Source of the DNA: Flavobacteriia bacterium
GTDB taxonomy: Bacteria > Bacteroidota > Bacteroidia > Flavobacteriales > Weeksellaceae
Length of the DNA: 64,000 bases
NCBI GenBank assembly: GCA_019455045.1
Contig: JACFND010000004.1
Location: forward strand, 1-64,000
Direction: 5' to 3'
This document shows, piece after piece, positions 57,198 to 64,000 of the stretch. Within the stretch, counting starts at the first letter, position 1; every line of letters begins with the position of its first letter. The position numbers and the translations under genes are program-made. A model generated the notes under the pieces. It had not been told where the DNA came from. It ran no database searches and was given only the letters and a program-made list of their open reading frames with translations.

Positions 57198-58838
57198 ATG
57201 ACAAGAAAATTACAAATTAAAGGATTGCTGGTTGCGGGGATTTTTGCTGCAGGAAGCAGTCTTTTTGCACAGGTTCAGTACAATCAGCTGGATGATTTTG
57301 GAACAGCGATCATGGATATCAACAACCAGGGACACGGTGTCCTGATGGGCGGTTATTATGATTTTGCTACAAACGCGCTGACTCCGCCGGAGACTGGAGT
57401 ATATGGTACTGCAGCTATCAACGATAATGATGATGTACTTGGAATGATGGATGACGGCGCCGGAAATATAGTTCCGGGCATGAGAGTAGGAGGTGTTTGG
57501 ACTGCATTTCCTTCATCAGTTCCTTTAACCGAAGATGACACACTCTATGATGTTTCCGAAAACGGAATCTGGGTGGTCGGTCAGACCGGCTGGGATCCCG
57601 GCACCGATACTGCATGGGGTTTTATATACAATACAGATACTCAGGAATTCAGACTGCTTGAAAGTGCTTTGTACGAGTACAGTGCTGCATACGCTGTTAA
57701 CAATGACGGTTATGCGGTTGGATGGGTTGATGACCTTCCGAGCGGAACACTGAGAATGCCGGCAGTTTTTAATCCTGACGGTTCAATCACTCTCCTGGGT
57801 GAAGATTCGGGTGAAGCAAACGGAATCAACAACAGCGGAAAGGTATCCGGAAGATTTATGGATGCACCTTTTATCTATGACATATCAACTGATACCATGG
57901 AGGAATTGAATATTCCTGCAGATGCGTTTACAGCTGCTTTTGCATCAATTTCTGACAACGGAATTGCATTTGGATATGCAGAATATCCCGGATTTGCAAG
58001 ACTGCCGATTATCTATCATCCTGATTTGGGTGCAGATCCTCAGCTTCTTTCAGATGTACTGACAGGATTTGGAATCGATGCAAGCGAATTGGCCGGTACA
58101 GGTTACAAAATTTCTTCTGACGGAAATTATGTTTGCGGATTTACAGACGGACCTGCATTTATGGCAATGGGCTGGGCTGTATTTTTTGACGGTCAGCTGA
58201 TCGACAGCGGTTCGGAAGATCCGTGTGAGGAGAAAACCGTAATGGAATGTAATGTTGAATATACAGCAGAACTGATTCCGAATGCAGGTGTCTGGACCAA
58301 CTATCCGGGTGTGTCTTATAACTATCCGGGTTCTGAAAAAGTATGGGAATTCACTGCTCCTGTCAGCGGAACTTATACCTTTGACCTTAATCAGGGAACT
58401 CAGGATGCAGACTTCTTCCTGATGGATTCATGCGGAAATACAGGTGTGAATATTCTGGGCTGGTACTGGACCGGTGAAGAAAACGAACAAATCGACCTGG
58501 AAGAAGGCGTAACTTATTATCTGATTGCAGACCTGTATCAGTCAGCCAGTCAGCCGACTACAGTAACCGTAAAAGTTGAATGTCCTGAAATGGGTGTAAA
58601 CGATATGAGTTCGTTTGATTTTGCTTATTACCCGAATCCTGTAAAAGATGTGTTGAACATCAAATCACAGAAAACTGTAAAATCTGTTGAAGCATACAAT
58701 ATGGCAGGTCAGCAGGTAATCAGCACCAAAACCCTTAACGGTCAGATCGATCTGACTTCACTTTCTGCGGGTACTTATGTATTCAAAGCAGTTCTTGAAG
58801 GCGGTCAGGTTGAAACCTTTAAGGTCATCAAAAAATAA
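57198..58838 (+). CDS. Secreted T9SS cargo protein with HAF-like repeats
   Basis: A 546-residue protein: signal peptide MTRKLQIKGLLVAGIFAAGSSLFA, a beta-propeller-like region of HAF-type repeats (AAINDNDDVLG, AVNNDGYAVGW, GINNSGKVSGR, SISDNGIAFGY; about 30-345), a PPC-like beta-sandwich with conserved Cys (about 355-460; VWEFTAPVSGTYTFDL, GVTYYLIADLY), and a T9SS sorting domain starting FAYYPNPVKDVLNI. Codon use and motif preservation suggest good expression. Likely surface-displayed or released; substrate unknown. Has its own terminator. Confidence 0.9.
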   Translation: MTRKLQIKGLLVAGIFAAGSSLFAQVQYNQLDDFGTAIMDINNQGHGVLMGGYYDFATNALTPPETGVYGTAAINDNDDVLGMMDDGAGNIVPGMRVGGVWTAFPSSVPLTEDDTLYDVSENGIWVVGQTGWDPGTDTAWGFIYNTDTQEFRLLESALYEYSAAYAVNNDGYAVGWVDDLPSGTLRMPAVFNPDGSITLLGEDSGEANGINNSGKVSGRFMDAPFIYDISTDTMEELNIPADAFTAAFASISDNGIAFGYAEYPGFARLPIIYHPDLGADPQLLSDVLTGFGIDASELAGTGYKISSDGNYVCGFTDGPAFMAMGWAVFFDGQLIDSGSEDPCEEKTVMECNVEYTAELIPNAGVWTNYPGVSYNYPGSEKVWEFTAPVSGTYTFDLNQGTQDADFFLMDSCGNTGVNILGWYWTGEENEQIDLEEGVTYYLIADLYQSASQPTTVTVKVECPEMGVNDMSSFDFAYYPNPVKDVLNIKSQKTVKSVEAYNMAGQQVISTKTLNGQIDLTSLSAGTYVFKAVLEGGQVETFKVIKK

Positions 58839-58863
58839 TTGATTGTAAATTATAATGTTACAG

Positions 58864-58889
58864 AAAAGCCTCGGGAAACCGGGGCTTTT
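58864..58889. terminator. Terminator with GAAA tetraloop
   Basis: Stem AAAAGCCTCGG (58864-58874) / CCGGGGCTTTT (58879-58889) with one U-G wobble and a GAAA tetraloop. It serves the T9SS gene; the stop codon of the convergent minus-strand gene lies inside its 3' arm. Confidence 0.85.
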
Positions 58890-59298
58890 ATTGTTCCAAA
58901 ATTTCGGCAAGTTTTGAGATTTCCTCCTCAATCTTTATACTTTCAGAATTTGGAAATTCAAACAGTGAAGAATGATGTGTTTTGATTCTTTCAATAATTT
59001 CCATACAGATTCGCGCTCTTTCGGTTTCTCCTTTTTTGGCGAATACAAAACCCGAACGCGCAAAAAGCAGCAGCTGTGAATTTTTTGAATGCTCATCCAA
59101 AAGCATCGCATCTCTTGCAGCATCTTCTTTGAGCAGCAGATTCAGTTCATCCGGTTTGATTTTGAAATAATCATTCAGCAATGAATTGAAATCTGAATAA
59201 AAAGCTTCGGGTTCGTTTATAAAATCCAAATCAAGCAGTTTGGCAACCATTTTTGCAAACTGTTCGATCAGTTTCAGCATATAGTCTCTGCGCAGCAT
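58888..59298 (-). CDS. Small helical protein, DUF6483-like, unknown function
   Basis: A 136-residue all-helical protein (MLRRDYMLKLIEQFAKMVAKLLDLDF...). The opening MLRRDYMLKLIEQFAKMVAK is reminiscent of Firmicutes DUF6483 proteins. The rest (AFYSDFNSLLNDYFKIKPDELN, SSLFEFPNSESIKIEEEISKLAEIL) resembles a TPR-like bundle. No catalytic motif. Its ATG is two bases from the stop of the preceding small membrane gene, so it belongs to the gpsA operon. Confidence 0.65.
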   Translation of the reverse strand: MLRRDYMLKLIEQFAKMVAKLLDLDFINEPEAFYSDFNSLLNDYFKIKPDELNLLLKEDAARDAMLLDEHSKNSQLLLFARSGFVFAKKGETERARICMEIIERIKTHHSSLFEFPNSESIKIEEEISKLAEILEQ

Positions 59299-59300
59299 CT

Positions 59301-59501
59301 TTATTTATTTTTTCTGGAAAACAGATAGGCAGAAATGATCAGACCGATCAGTTCAAGCCACATTCCGATGATCAGTGCTTTGTCGCCGGGTTCTTTTCCG
59401 TCTATATTGTCATTGATTTTCAAGAATTTGCCAAATGCAATAAAGACAAGACCAAATACAATCAGTGTCAAACAGATAAAAATCAGAGTAGAAGATTTCA
59501 T
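59301..59501 (-). CDS. Small two-helix membrane protein
   Basis: A 66-residue protein with two membrane helices (TLIFICLTLIVFGLVFIAFG and LIIGMWLELIGLIISAYLFSR) around a short polar loop, and a basic end (RKNK). It lies three bases after gpsA and two before the next gene, so translation is likely coupled. Too short and hydrophobic for a functional call. Confidence 0.65.
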   Translation of the reverse strand: MKSSTLIFICLTLIVFGLVFIAFGKFLKINDNIDGKEPGDKALIIGMWLELIGLIISAYLFSRKNK

Positions 59502-59504
59502 TTA

Positions 59505-60497
59505 TTAATTCAATTTGGCCGACAGGCGTTTAAAGACTTTTTTGGGTGATTTTTCGTCGTAAAGAATTTTGTGAACCGCAGAAAGGATTGGTGCTTTTAC
59601 TTCGAGTACTTTTTTGAGCTGATAAACACTTTTTGTTGCATAATAACCTTCTGCCACCATGCTCATTTCAAGTATCGCCGATTTGACCGTATATCCTTTT
59701 CCGATCATATTTCCGAACATCCGGTTTCTTGAAAAACTCGAATAACCGGTCACCAGCAGATCGCCCAGATAGGCAGAATCGGTCACATCTCTTTTGACCG
59801 GTGAAATGTGCTGGGTAATTCGGTTCATCTCTCTTGTGGCATTGCTCATCAGCACCGCCTGATAGTTGTCTCCGTAGCCCAAACCGTGTGCGATTCCGGC
59901 TGCGATGGCATAAATATTTTTCAGTACCGATGCATATTCGGTTCCCAACACATCTTCAGAAAGATTGATTTTGATAAACTGAGATTTCAGACAATCTGCA
60001 ACCGTTTTTGCTTTTTCCTTGTTCTGTGCCGCAATGGTCAGATAAGACAATCGGTCGAGCGCAACTTCCTCGGCATGACACGGACCGCTGATCACACCGT
60101 AATTTTCATAATCCAAATCAAACTGATCTTTCAGATATTCGCTCACAATTTTATAATGTCCCGGAACAATCCCTTTGATGGCAGAAACGATAAATTTATC
60201 ATCCAGTGGAACGGTCAGATCTTTCAGACAGTCTTCGAGATAAATCGAAGGCACAGATAGAATGATCAGTTCACTTTCCGAAAAAAGCCGGTTGATATCG
60301 GTGGTCAGATTTAAAAATTTCTGATTGAATTCCACCGAACTCAGATAATTCGGATTGTGTCTGTTTTTCAGTATGTATTCTCTGGTCGGCTCGTTTCTTA
60401 CCCACCAGAAAACCGATTCGTGGTTTCTGCTGAGCATTTTGGCGATTGCTGTTGACCAGCTGCCGCCGCCGACTAATCCTACTTTGGGTTGGGACAT
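59505..60497 (-). CDS. gpsA: NAD(P)-dependent glycerol-3-phosphate dehydrogenase
   Basis: A 330-residue enzyme. Rossmann motif GLVGGGSWSTAIAKML at the N-terminus, then GPCHAEEVA, the catalytic lysine in VLKNIYAIAAGIAHGLGYGDN, and LGDLLVTGYSSFSRNRMFG. It reduces dihydroxyacetone phosphate to sn-glycerol-3-phosphate for phospholipid synthesis. The start at 60497 (MSQPKVGLVGGG) is used because the longer frame to 60560 includes the promoter element at 60521. First gene of a three-gene minus-strand operon. Confidence 0.94.
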   Translation of the reverse strand: MSQPKVGLVGGGSWSTAIAKMLSRNHESVFWWVRNEPTREYILKNRHNPNYLSSVEFNQKFLNLTTDINRLFSESELIILSVPSIYLEDCLKDLTVPLDDKFIVSAIKGIVPGHYKIVSEYLKDQFDLDYENYGVISGPCHAEEVALDRLSYLTIAAQNKEKAKTVADCLKSQFIKINLSEDVLGTEYASVLKNIYAIAAGIAHGLGYGDNYQAVLMSNATREMNRITQHISPVKRDVTDSAYLGDLLVTGYSSFSRNRMFGNMIGKGYTVKSAILEMSMVAEGYYATKSVYQLKKVLEVKAPILSAVHKILYDEKSPKKVFKRLSAKLN

Positions 60498-60520
60498 AGG
60501 CTGTTTCTTTAACAACGCTC

Positions 60521-60528
60521 CAAAAGTA
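60521..60528 (-). promoter_or_regulatory. -7 promoter element of the gpsA operon
   Basis: The minus strand reads TACTTTTG (TAnnTTTG), 23 bases upstream of the ATG at 60497. A TTG occurs at a 29-base spacing, longer than consensus. Confidence 0.45.
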
Positions 60529-60648
60529 CTAATTTTTAAAAGACAGTGCTCAGATTTCAATAAACTTTGAGTTTTTGCGTTTTATTTTCAAACATTTTTT
60601 TTGTTTCAAAAAGAAAGCAGAATTTTGCGTCAATAAACCTGAAATAGA

Positions 60649-62085
60649 TTGTACAAAAGACTTTTAAGTGAAACCGTCATCTACGGAATCGGATCGATTC
60701 TGCCCAGGCTGATTTATTTTGCGCTGAATCCTCTGTTCACCAGTCAGATCAACACCGCAGAGTTTTCAAAATTCGGCCAGCTCTATGCGCTGGTTGCATT
60801 TGTGAATGTGGTGCTGACCATGGGTTTTGAAACTGCTTATTTCAGATATTCGGCCGATAAAAATCTTTCGCACCGGGTTTTTCATACCGCTTTCTGGTTT
60901 GTGTTTGTCAATGCGGCAACTTTTCTGCTGCTGATGTATCTGCTCAATATACCGATTGCAAGGATTTTTGATTATACCGAAAATCCCGAATACATCATCT
61001 ATTTTGCATGGATGGCCTTTTTTGACGCAATCTGTATGGTGCCTTTTGCCTATCTCAGATTTACAAATCAGCCGATCAAATATGCTGCAATCAAGATTAT
61101 ACAAAACCTCTTCCAGGTTGGATTGGTGGTGTTATTCTTTTTTGTGATTCCAAAAGAATTTTTTCAAAAAATCGGGATGGAATCAAATGTTTCCTATCCG
61201 TTTGTCGCCAATGTGATCGGATCTTTCTTCGGAATGCTGCTTTTATTTCCAATCATCAGACAGGTCAGATGGTTTTTTGACTGGAAATTATTCAAAAAAA
61301 TGCTCAATTACGGTTATCCGATCATGATTGCCGGACTTGCGTTTGTGACCAATGAAAATTTGGACAAAATTCTTTTGCGCGATATGATCGACGAATCAGA
61401 AGCCGGCGCTTACAACGGCTGTTATAAGATTGCAACACTGATGATACTGATGGTGACCGCCTACCGATTGGGCGTTGAACCTTTTTTCTTCAAAAAAGCA
61501 ATGGACGAAGACGCAAAGAAATCTTATGCCGATGTGATGCTTTATTTTGTAATGTTCTGCGGTTTTGCATTGGTGGCACTGCTCGGAAATCTCGATTGGA
61601 TCAAAAAAATCATCATTCCGAATCCTGATTACTGGATTGCTATGAAAATAGTACCCATCGTTGTCGTTGCAAATTTCTTTTTTGGTGTGTATTACAATCT
61701 TTCGACCTGGTACAAAGTCACCGACAAAACCTATGTGGGGACCATCGTATCATGGATTGGTGCGGGCGCAACCATACTTTTCAATATCATATTTATTCCA
61801 AAAATCGGATTTATCGCATCTGCCTGGGCAACTTTGATTGCTTACGGACTGATGATGCTGATTTCCTATTTTTGGGGTCAGAGCAGTTACAGAATTCCGT
61901 ACAAAACCAGAAAGATTGTATTTTATATGGTGCTGAGCATCGGTTTTGGAATGCTGGGCTATCATTTTTCAGAAAACAGTTTTATCGTAGGAAATCTGTT
62001 TGTGATTGCTTATGTTGCAATTGTCTATTCGATCGAAAAAAAGAGTTTGAAATTAATAAATGAACAATCGGTTAAAATTAAATAA
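60649..62085 (+). CDS. MOP-superfamily polysaccharide flippase (Wzx/MurJ-like)
   Basis: A 478-residue membrane protein with about twelve to fourteen helices; the opening [30 protein letters not shown] and the internal [24 protein letters not shown] repeat are typical of the polysaccharide-synthesis branch of the MOP exporters. It would flip lipid-linked sugars to the periplasm. Translation begins at TTG 60649, as the family starts with this M-Y-K-x-L-L sequence and no nearby ATG fits. The product could serve the polysaccharide locus, which has no flippase of its own. Followed by dut after ten bases. Confidence 0.88.
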   Translation: MYKRLLSETVIYGIGSILPRLIYFALNPLFTSQINTAEFSKFGQLYALVAFVNVVLTMGFETAYFRYSADKNLSHRVFHTAFWFVFVNAATFLLLMYLLNIPIARIFDYTENPEYIIYFAWMAFFDAICMVPFAYLRFTNQPIKYAAIKIIQNLFQVGLVVLFFFVIPKEFFQKIGMESNVSYPFVANVIGSFFGMLLLFPIIRQVRWFFDWKLFKKMLNYGYPIMIAGLAFVTNENLDKILLRDMIDESEAGAYNGCYKIATLMILMVTAYRLGVEPFFFKKAMDEDAKKSYADVMLYFVMFCGFALVALLGNLDWIKKIIIPNPDYWIAMKIVPIVVVANFFFGVYYNLSTWYKVTDKTYVGTIVSWIGAGATILFNIIFIPKIGFIASAWATLIAYGLMMLISYFWGQSSYRIPYKTRKIVFYMVLSIGFGMLGYHFSENSFIVGNLFVIAYVAIVYSIEKKSLKLINEQSVKIK

Positions 62086-62095
62086 ACTTAAAAAA

Positions 62096-62530
62096 ATGAA
62101 AATTAAAATCATCAACCAATCAAAACATCCGTTGCCGGAATACAAAACCGCGCTGTCTGCAGGTGTCGATCTGACTGCAAATCTGGAAGAGGAAGTGGTT
62201 TTGAAACCATTGGAAAGAAAACTGATTCCGACCGGACTTTTTATAGAACTGCCGGCGGGTTACGAAGCACAGGTAAGACCGAGAAGCGGACTGGCTCTCA
62301 AAAACGGTCTGACGGTTTTGAACACTCCGGGAACCATTGATGCCGATTATCGGGGTGAAATTCGTGTGATTTTAATAAATTTGTCGGCCGAAGATTTCAG
62401 CATACGCGACGGTGAACGGATTGCCCAAATGGTGATTGCAAAACACGAAACCGCAGTCTGGGAGCAGGTTGATGAACTTGAGGACAGCGAACGCGGTGCG
62501 GGAGGATTTGGAAGTACAGGAAAAAATTAA
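62096..62530 (+). CDS. dut: dUTP diphosphatase
   Basis: A 144-residue trimeric dUTPase. The five family motifs are present: [39 protein letters not shown] (motifs 2-3), RIAQMVI and the C-terminal [10 protein letters not shown]. It hydrolyses dUTP to dUMP, keeping uracil out of DNA and supplying dTMP synthesis. The start at 62096 (MKIKIINQ) is used; the frame is open upstream into the flippase gene. Part of a flippase, dut, nucleotidyltransferase, DUF4292 run conserved in flavobacteria. Confidence 0.95.
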   Translation: MKIKIINQSKHPLPEYKTALSAGVDLTANLEEEVVLKPLERKLIPTGLFIELPAGYEAQVRPRSGLALKNGLTVLNTPGTIDADYRGEIRVILINLSAEDFSIRDGERIAQMVIAKHETAVWEQVDELEDSERGAGGFGSTGKN

Positions 62531-62542
62531 AAATCAGAAAAA

Positions 62543-63565
62543 ATGAAAATTATCATACCGATGGCCGGACGCGGCTCACGACTCAGACCGCATACACTGA
62601 CTGTTCCAAAACCGCTGATTCCGATCGGCGGAAAACCGATTGTTCAGCGGCTTGCCGAAGACATCACCAAACTTTCTGATCAGAAAGTGGATGAAATTGC
62701 ATTCATCATCGGTGATTTCGGATCTGAAGTTGAAAAAAATCTTTTGGAAATTGCAGAAAAACTGGGCGCAAAAGGAACGATCTATCATCAGGATGAACCG
62801 CTCGGAACCGCACATGCAGTGTGGATGGCGAAAGATTCGCTGACCGGACCGGTGGTGGTTGCTTTTGCAGATACACTGTTCAGAGCAGATTTTGACCTCG
62901 ACATGAGTTCTGACGGTGTCGTTTGGGTAAAAGCGGTAGATGATCCGAGTGCGTTTGGTGTGGTCAAACTCGATCAGTACGGCGTGATCACAGATTTTGT
63001 TGAAAAACCAAAAGAATTTGTTTCCAATCTTGCAATCATCGGAATCTATTTCTTCAAAGACGGTGACGGTCTGAAAGAAGAAATCAGAAACATCATCGAA
63101 AACGATATCCGTGTCAAAGGCGGTGAATACCAACTGACCGATGCATTGAGACATATGTATCAGAAAGGAAAGAAATTCACTTTGGGACCGGTTGACGAAT
63201 GGATGGACTGCGGAAACAAAACGGTGACCGTTCAGACCAATGCGAAGATTCTGGAATTTGAAAAACAGGAATTTGAAAACATTCCTTCCAGTTCAAAAAT
63301 CAGCAGTTCACTGATTATTCCGCCCTGTTTTATCGGTGAAAATGTGACAATCGAGAATTCTAAAGTCGGTCCTTATGTTTCCCTGGGCAATGGCACTAAA
63401 GTAATTTCGAGCAATATCCACAACAGTCTGATTCAGGAAAACTGTATCATCGAACATGGGAATCTTGCCGATTCAATGATCGGAAATAATGCGGAATATT
63501 ACGGTGTGGCACGAAATCTGAGCCTTGGAGACTATTCGGTACTCGATTTCAAAAACAAAGATTAA
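62543..63565 (+). CDS. Sugar-phosphate nucleotidyltransferase
   Basis: A 340-residue NTP-transferase. The N-terminal IIPMAGRGSRLRPHTLTVPKPLIPIGGKPI (nucleotide-binding G-x-G-x-R-L-x-P and K-P motifs) and YQLTDALRHM are the GlmU/RfbA/ManC pattern; a C-terminal left-handed beta-helix with hexapeptide-like repeats (FIGENVTIENSKVGPYVSLGNG) is present. It couples a sugar-1-phosphate to a nucleotide; whether glucose, mannose or GlcNAc cannot be told by eye. Its stop overlaps the next ATG by one base. Confidence 0.9.
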   Translation: MKIIIPMAGRGSRLRPHTLTVPKPLIPIGGKPIVQRLAEDITKLSDQKVDEIAFIIGDFGSEVEKNLLEIAEKLGAKGTIYHQDEPLGTAHAVWMAKDSLTGPVVVAFADTLFRADFDLDMSSDGVVWVKAVDDPSAFGVVKLDQYGVITDFVEKPKEFVSNLAIIGIYFFKDGDGLKEEIRNIIENDIRVKGGEYQLTDALRHMYQKGKKFTLGPVDEWMDCGNKTVTVQTNAKILEFEKQEFENIPSSSKISSSLIIPPCFIGENVTIENSKVGPYVSLGNGTKVISSNIHNSLIQENCIIEHGNLADSMIGNNAEYYGVARNLSLGDYSVLDFKNKD

Positions 63566-64000
63566 TGAAGGTTTCATTCAGCCATTTTTTCGGATTGTCA
63601 ATTCTTCTGGCATTTATTTCCTGCGGTACGGCCAAAAACATACCGGGCGGAAATGAAGCAGCAGGGATGAACACTTCTACATTTGTAAAAAAGATCGGTT
63701 CACAAAAACCGGTTTTTAAAGATCTGACCATACAGTCAAGAATCGATGCGGATATTGATAACAACCGGGCAAGTCTGAGCGGAAAAATTTATATCAGAAA
63801 CAAAGAAAAAATCTGGGTCAATGTTTCAAAATTCGGTTTGACAGCAGCACGTGCACTGATCACACCCGACGGATTTCAGGCTTATGAGAAATTAAACAAA
63901 ACTTACATCGACGGCGGTTTTCAGTATTTCAACAATCTGCTGAAAGTTGATTTCATCGATTATGAAAAACTTCAGAATCTGATGCTGGGCAGAATTTTTG
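63565..64000 (+). CDS. DUF4292 family lipoprotein (partial, runs off the window)
   Basis: The first 145 codons of a gene cut by the window end. It has a lipoprotein signal (MKVSFSHFFGLSILLAFISC, Cys20), a linker, and a beta-rich LolA/LolB-like start (FKDLTIQSRIDADIDNNRASLSGKIYIRNKEKIWVNVS), which is the DUF4292 pattern. Such proteins are thought to be outer-membrane lipoprotein- or lipid-handling relatives. Same-strand partner of the nucleotidyltransferase gene, with one-base overlap. Confidence 0.8.
   Translation, partial: MKVSFSHFFGLSILLAFISCGTAKNIPGGNEAAGMNTSTFVKKIGSQKPVFKDLTIQSRIDADIDNNRASLSGKIYIRNKEKIWVNVSKFGLTAARALITPDGFQAYEKLNKTYIDGGFQYFNNLLKVDFIDYEKLQNLMLGRIF

Noticed and set aside
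62576-63154. A 192-codon minus-strand frame within the nucleotidyltransferase gene
   Set aside because: Complete overlap with a strongly supported gene and no domain of its own.

Overview
The window reads as a chromosome segment of a Bacteroidota bacterium of the order Flavobacteriales, possibly Weeksellaceae-like (that rank is a guess). Evidence: several proteins end in type IX secretion (T9SS) 'YPNP'-type sorting tails; promoters follow the Bacteroidota form TTG-N17-23-TAnnTTTG; there are no Shine-Dalgarno-led starts; and gene neighbourhoods are typical of flavobacteria (panC/panD beside a short GT5 protein, DUF4270 and glmS; a complete Bat/MoxR operon; dut, nucleotidyltransferase, DUF4292; TPR-AraC membrane regulators).

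Layout. 1-1200: remnants of two T9SS cargo genes, both with reading-frame damage. 1240-11682: an AT-rich surface-polysaccharide locus (heparinase-like lyase on the minus strand, then two Wzy/ligase-type membrane proteins, two GT-B glycosyltransferases, an AsnB amidotransferase, a WecG/TagA transferase and the initiating sugar-phosphate transferase). Base composition changes abruptly inside the last gene, which suggests the locus was exchanged by recombination. 11700-20960: housekeeping genes (LpxH-like, QueD, ComF, HutI, YicC, Gmk, leucine-type dehydrogenase, heme-binding beta-barrel) plus a lone AAA/DUF4143 gene. 21037-27698: glmS, DUF4270 lipoprotein and GT5-N protein on the minus strand, divergent from panC, panD and a YbhN-type membrane protein. 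27697-28468: a REP-associated tyrosine transposase (RAYT) gene embedded in its own family of small palindromes, inserted directly upstream of the rpsA promoter. 28636-45022: rpsA, peptide-type ABC ATPase, CorC/HlyC-like protein with a structured leader, exonuclease, serine hydrolase, SOD, folB, tRNA-Cys, YceI lipoprotein, ABC ATPase, TrmN6, sensor kinase, riboflavin synthase, M28 peptidase, bacilliredoxin, rnpA and MarC. 45078-52575: a seven-gene Bat aerotolerance-type operon headed by moxR. 52829-58838: a lipoprotein-like protein, a TPR-membrane-AraC regulator, an adjacent TPR-membrane protein that lacks the DNA-binding domain, a 470-bp noncoding stretch with a candidate small RNA and terminator, and a secreted T9SS protein. 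58888-64000: a gpsA operon with two small unknown genes, a MOP-family flippase, dut, a nucleotidyltransferase and a truncated DUF4292 lipoprotein.

How it fits together. The polysaccharide locus contains an initiating transferase, glycosyltransferases, polymerase/ligase candidates and a sugar-amidation candidate, but no flippase; a MOP flippase and a nucleotidyltransferase lie 50 kb away. glmS supplies glucosamine-6-phosphate for cell-wall and surface sugars. The observations I rate most worth following are the RAYT/REP island, the composition junction in the initiating transferase, the GC-rich structured repeat after rpsA, the structured leader of the CorC-like gene, two promoters placed so close to their ATG that leaderless mRNAs are predicted, and the TPR regulator pair beside a candidate small RNA. 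I found no CRISPR array, prophage or complete insertion sequence. All motif and composition statements come from reading by eye; no database search was run.
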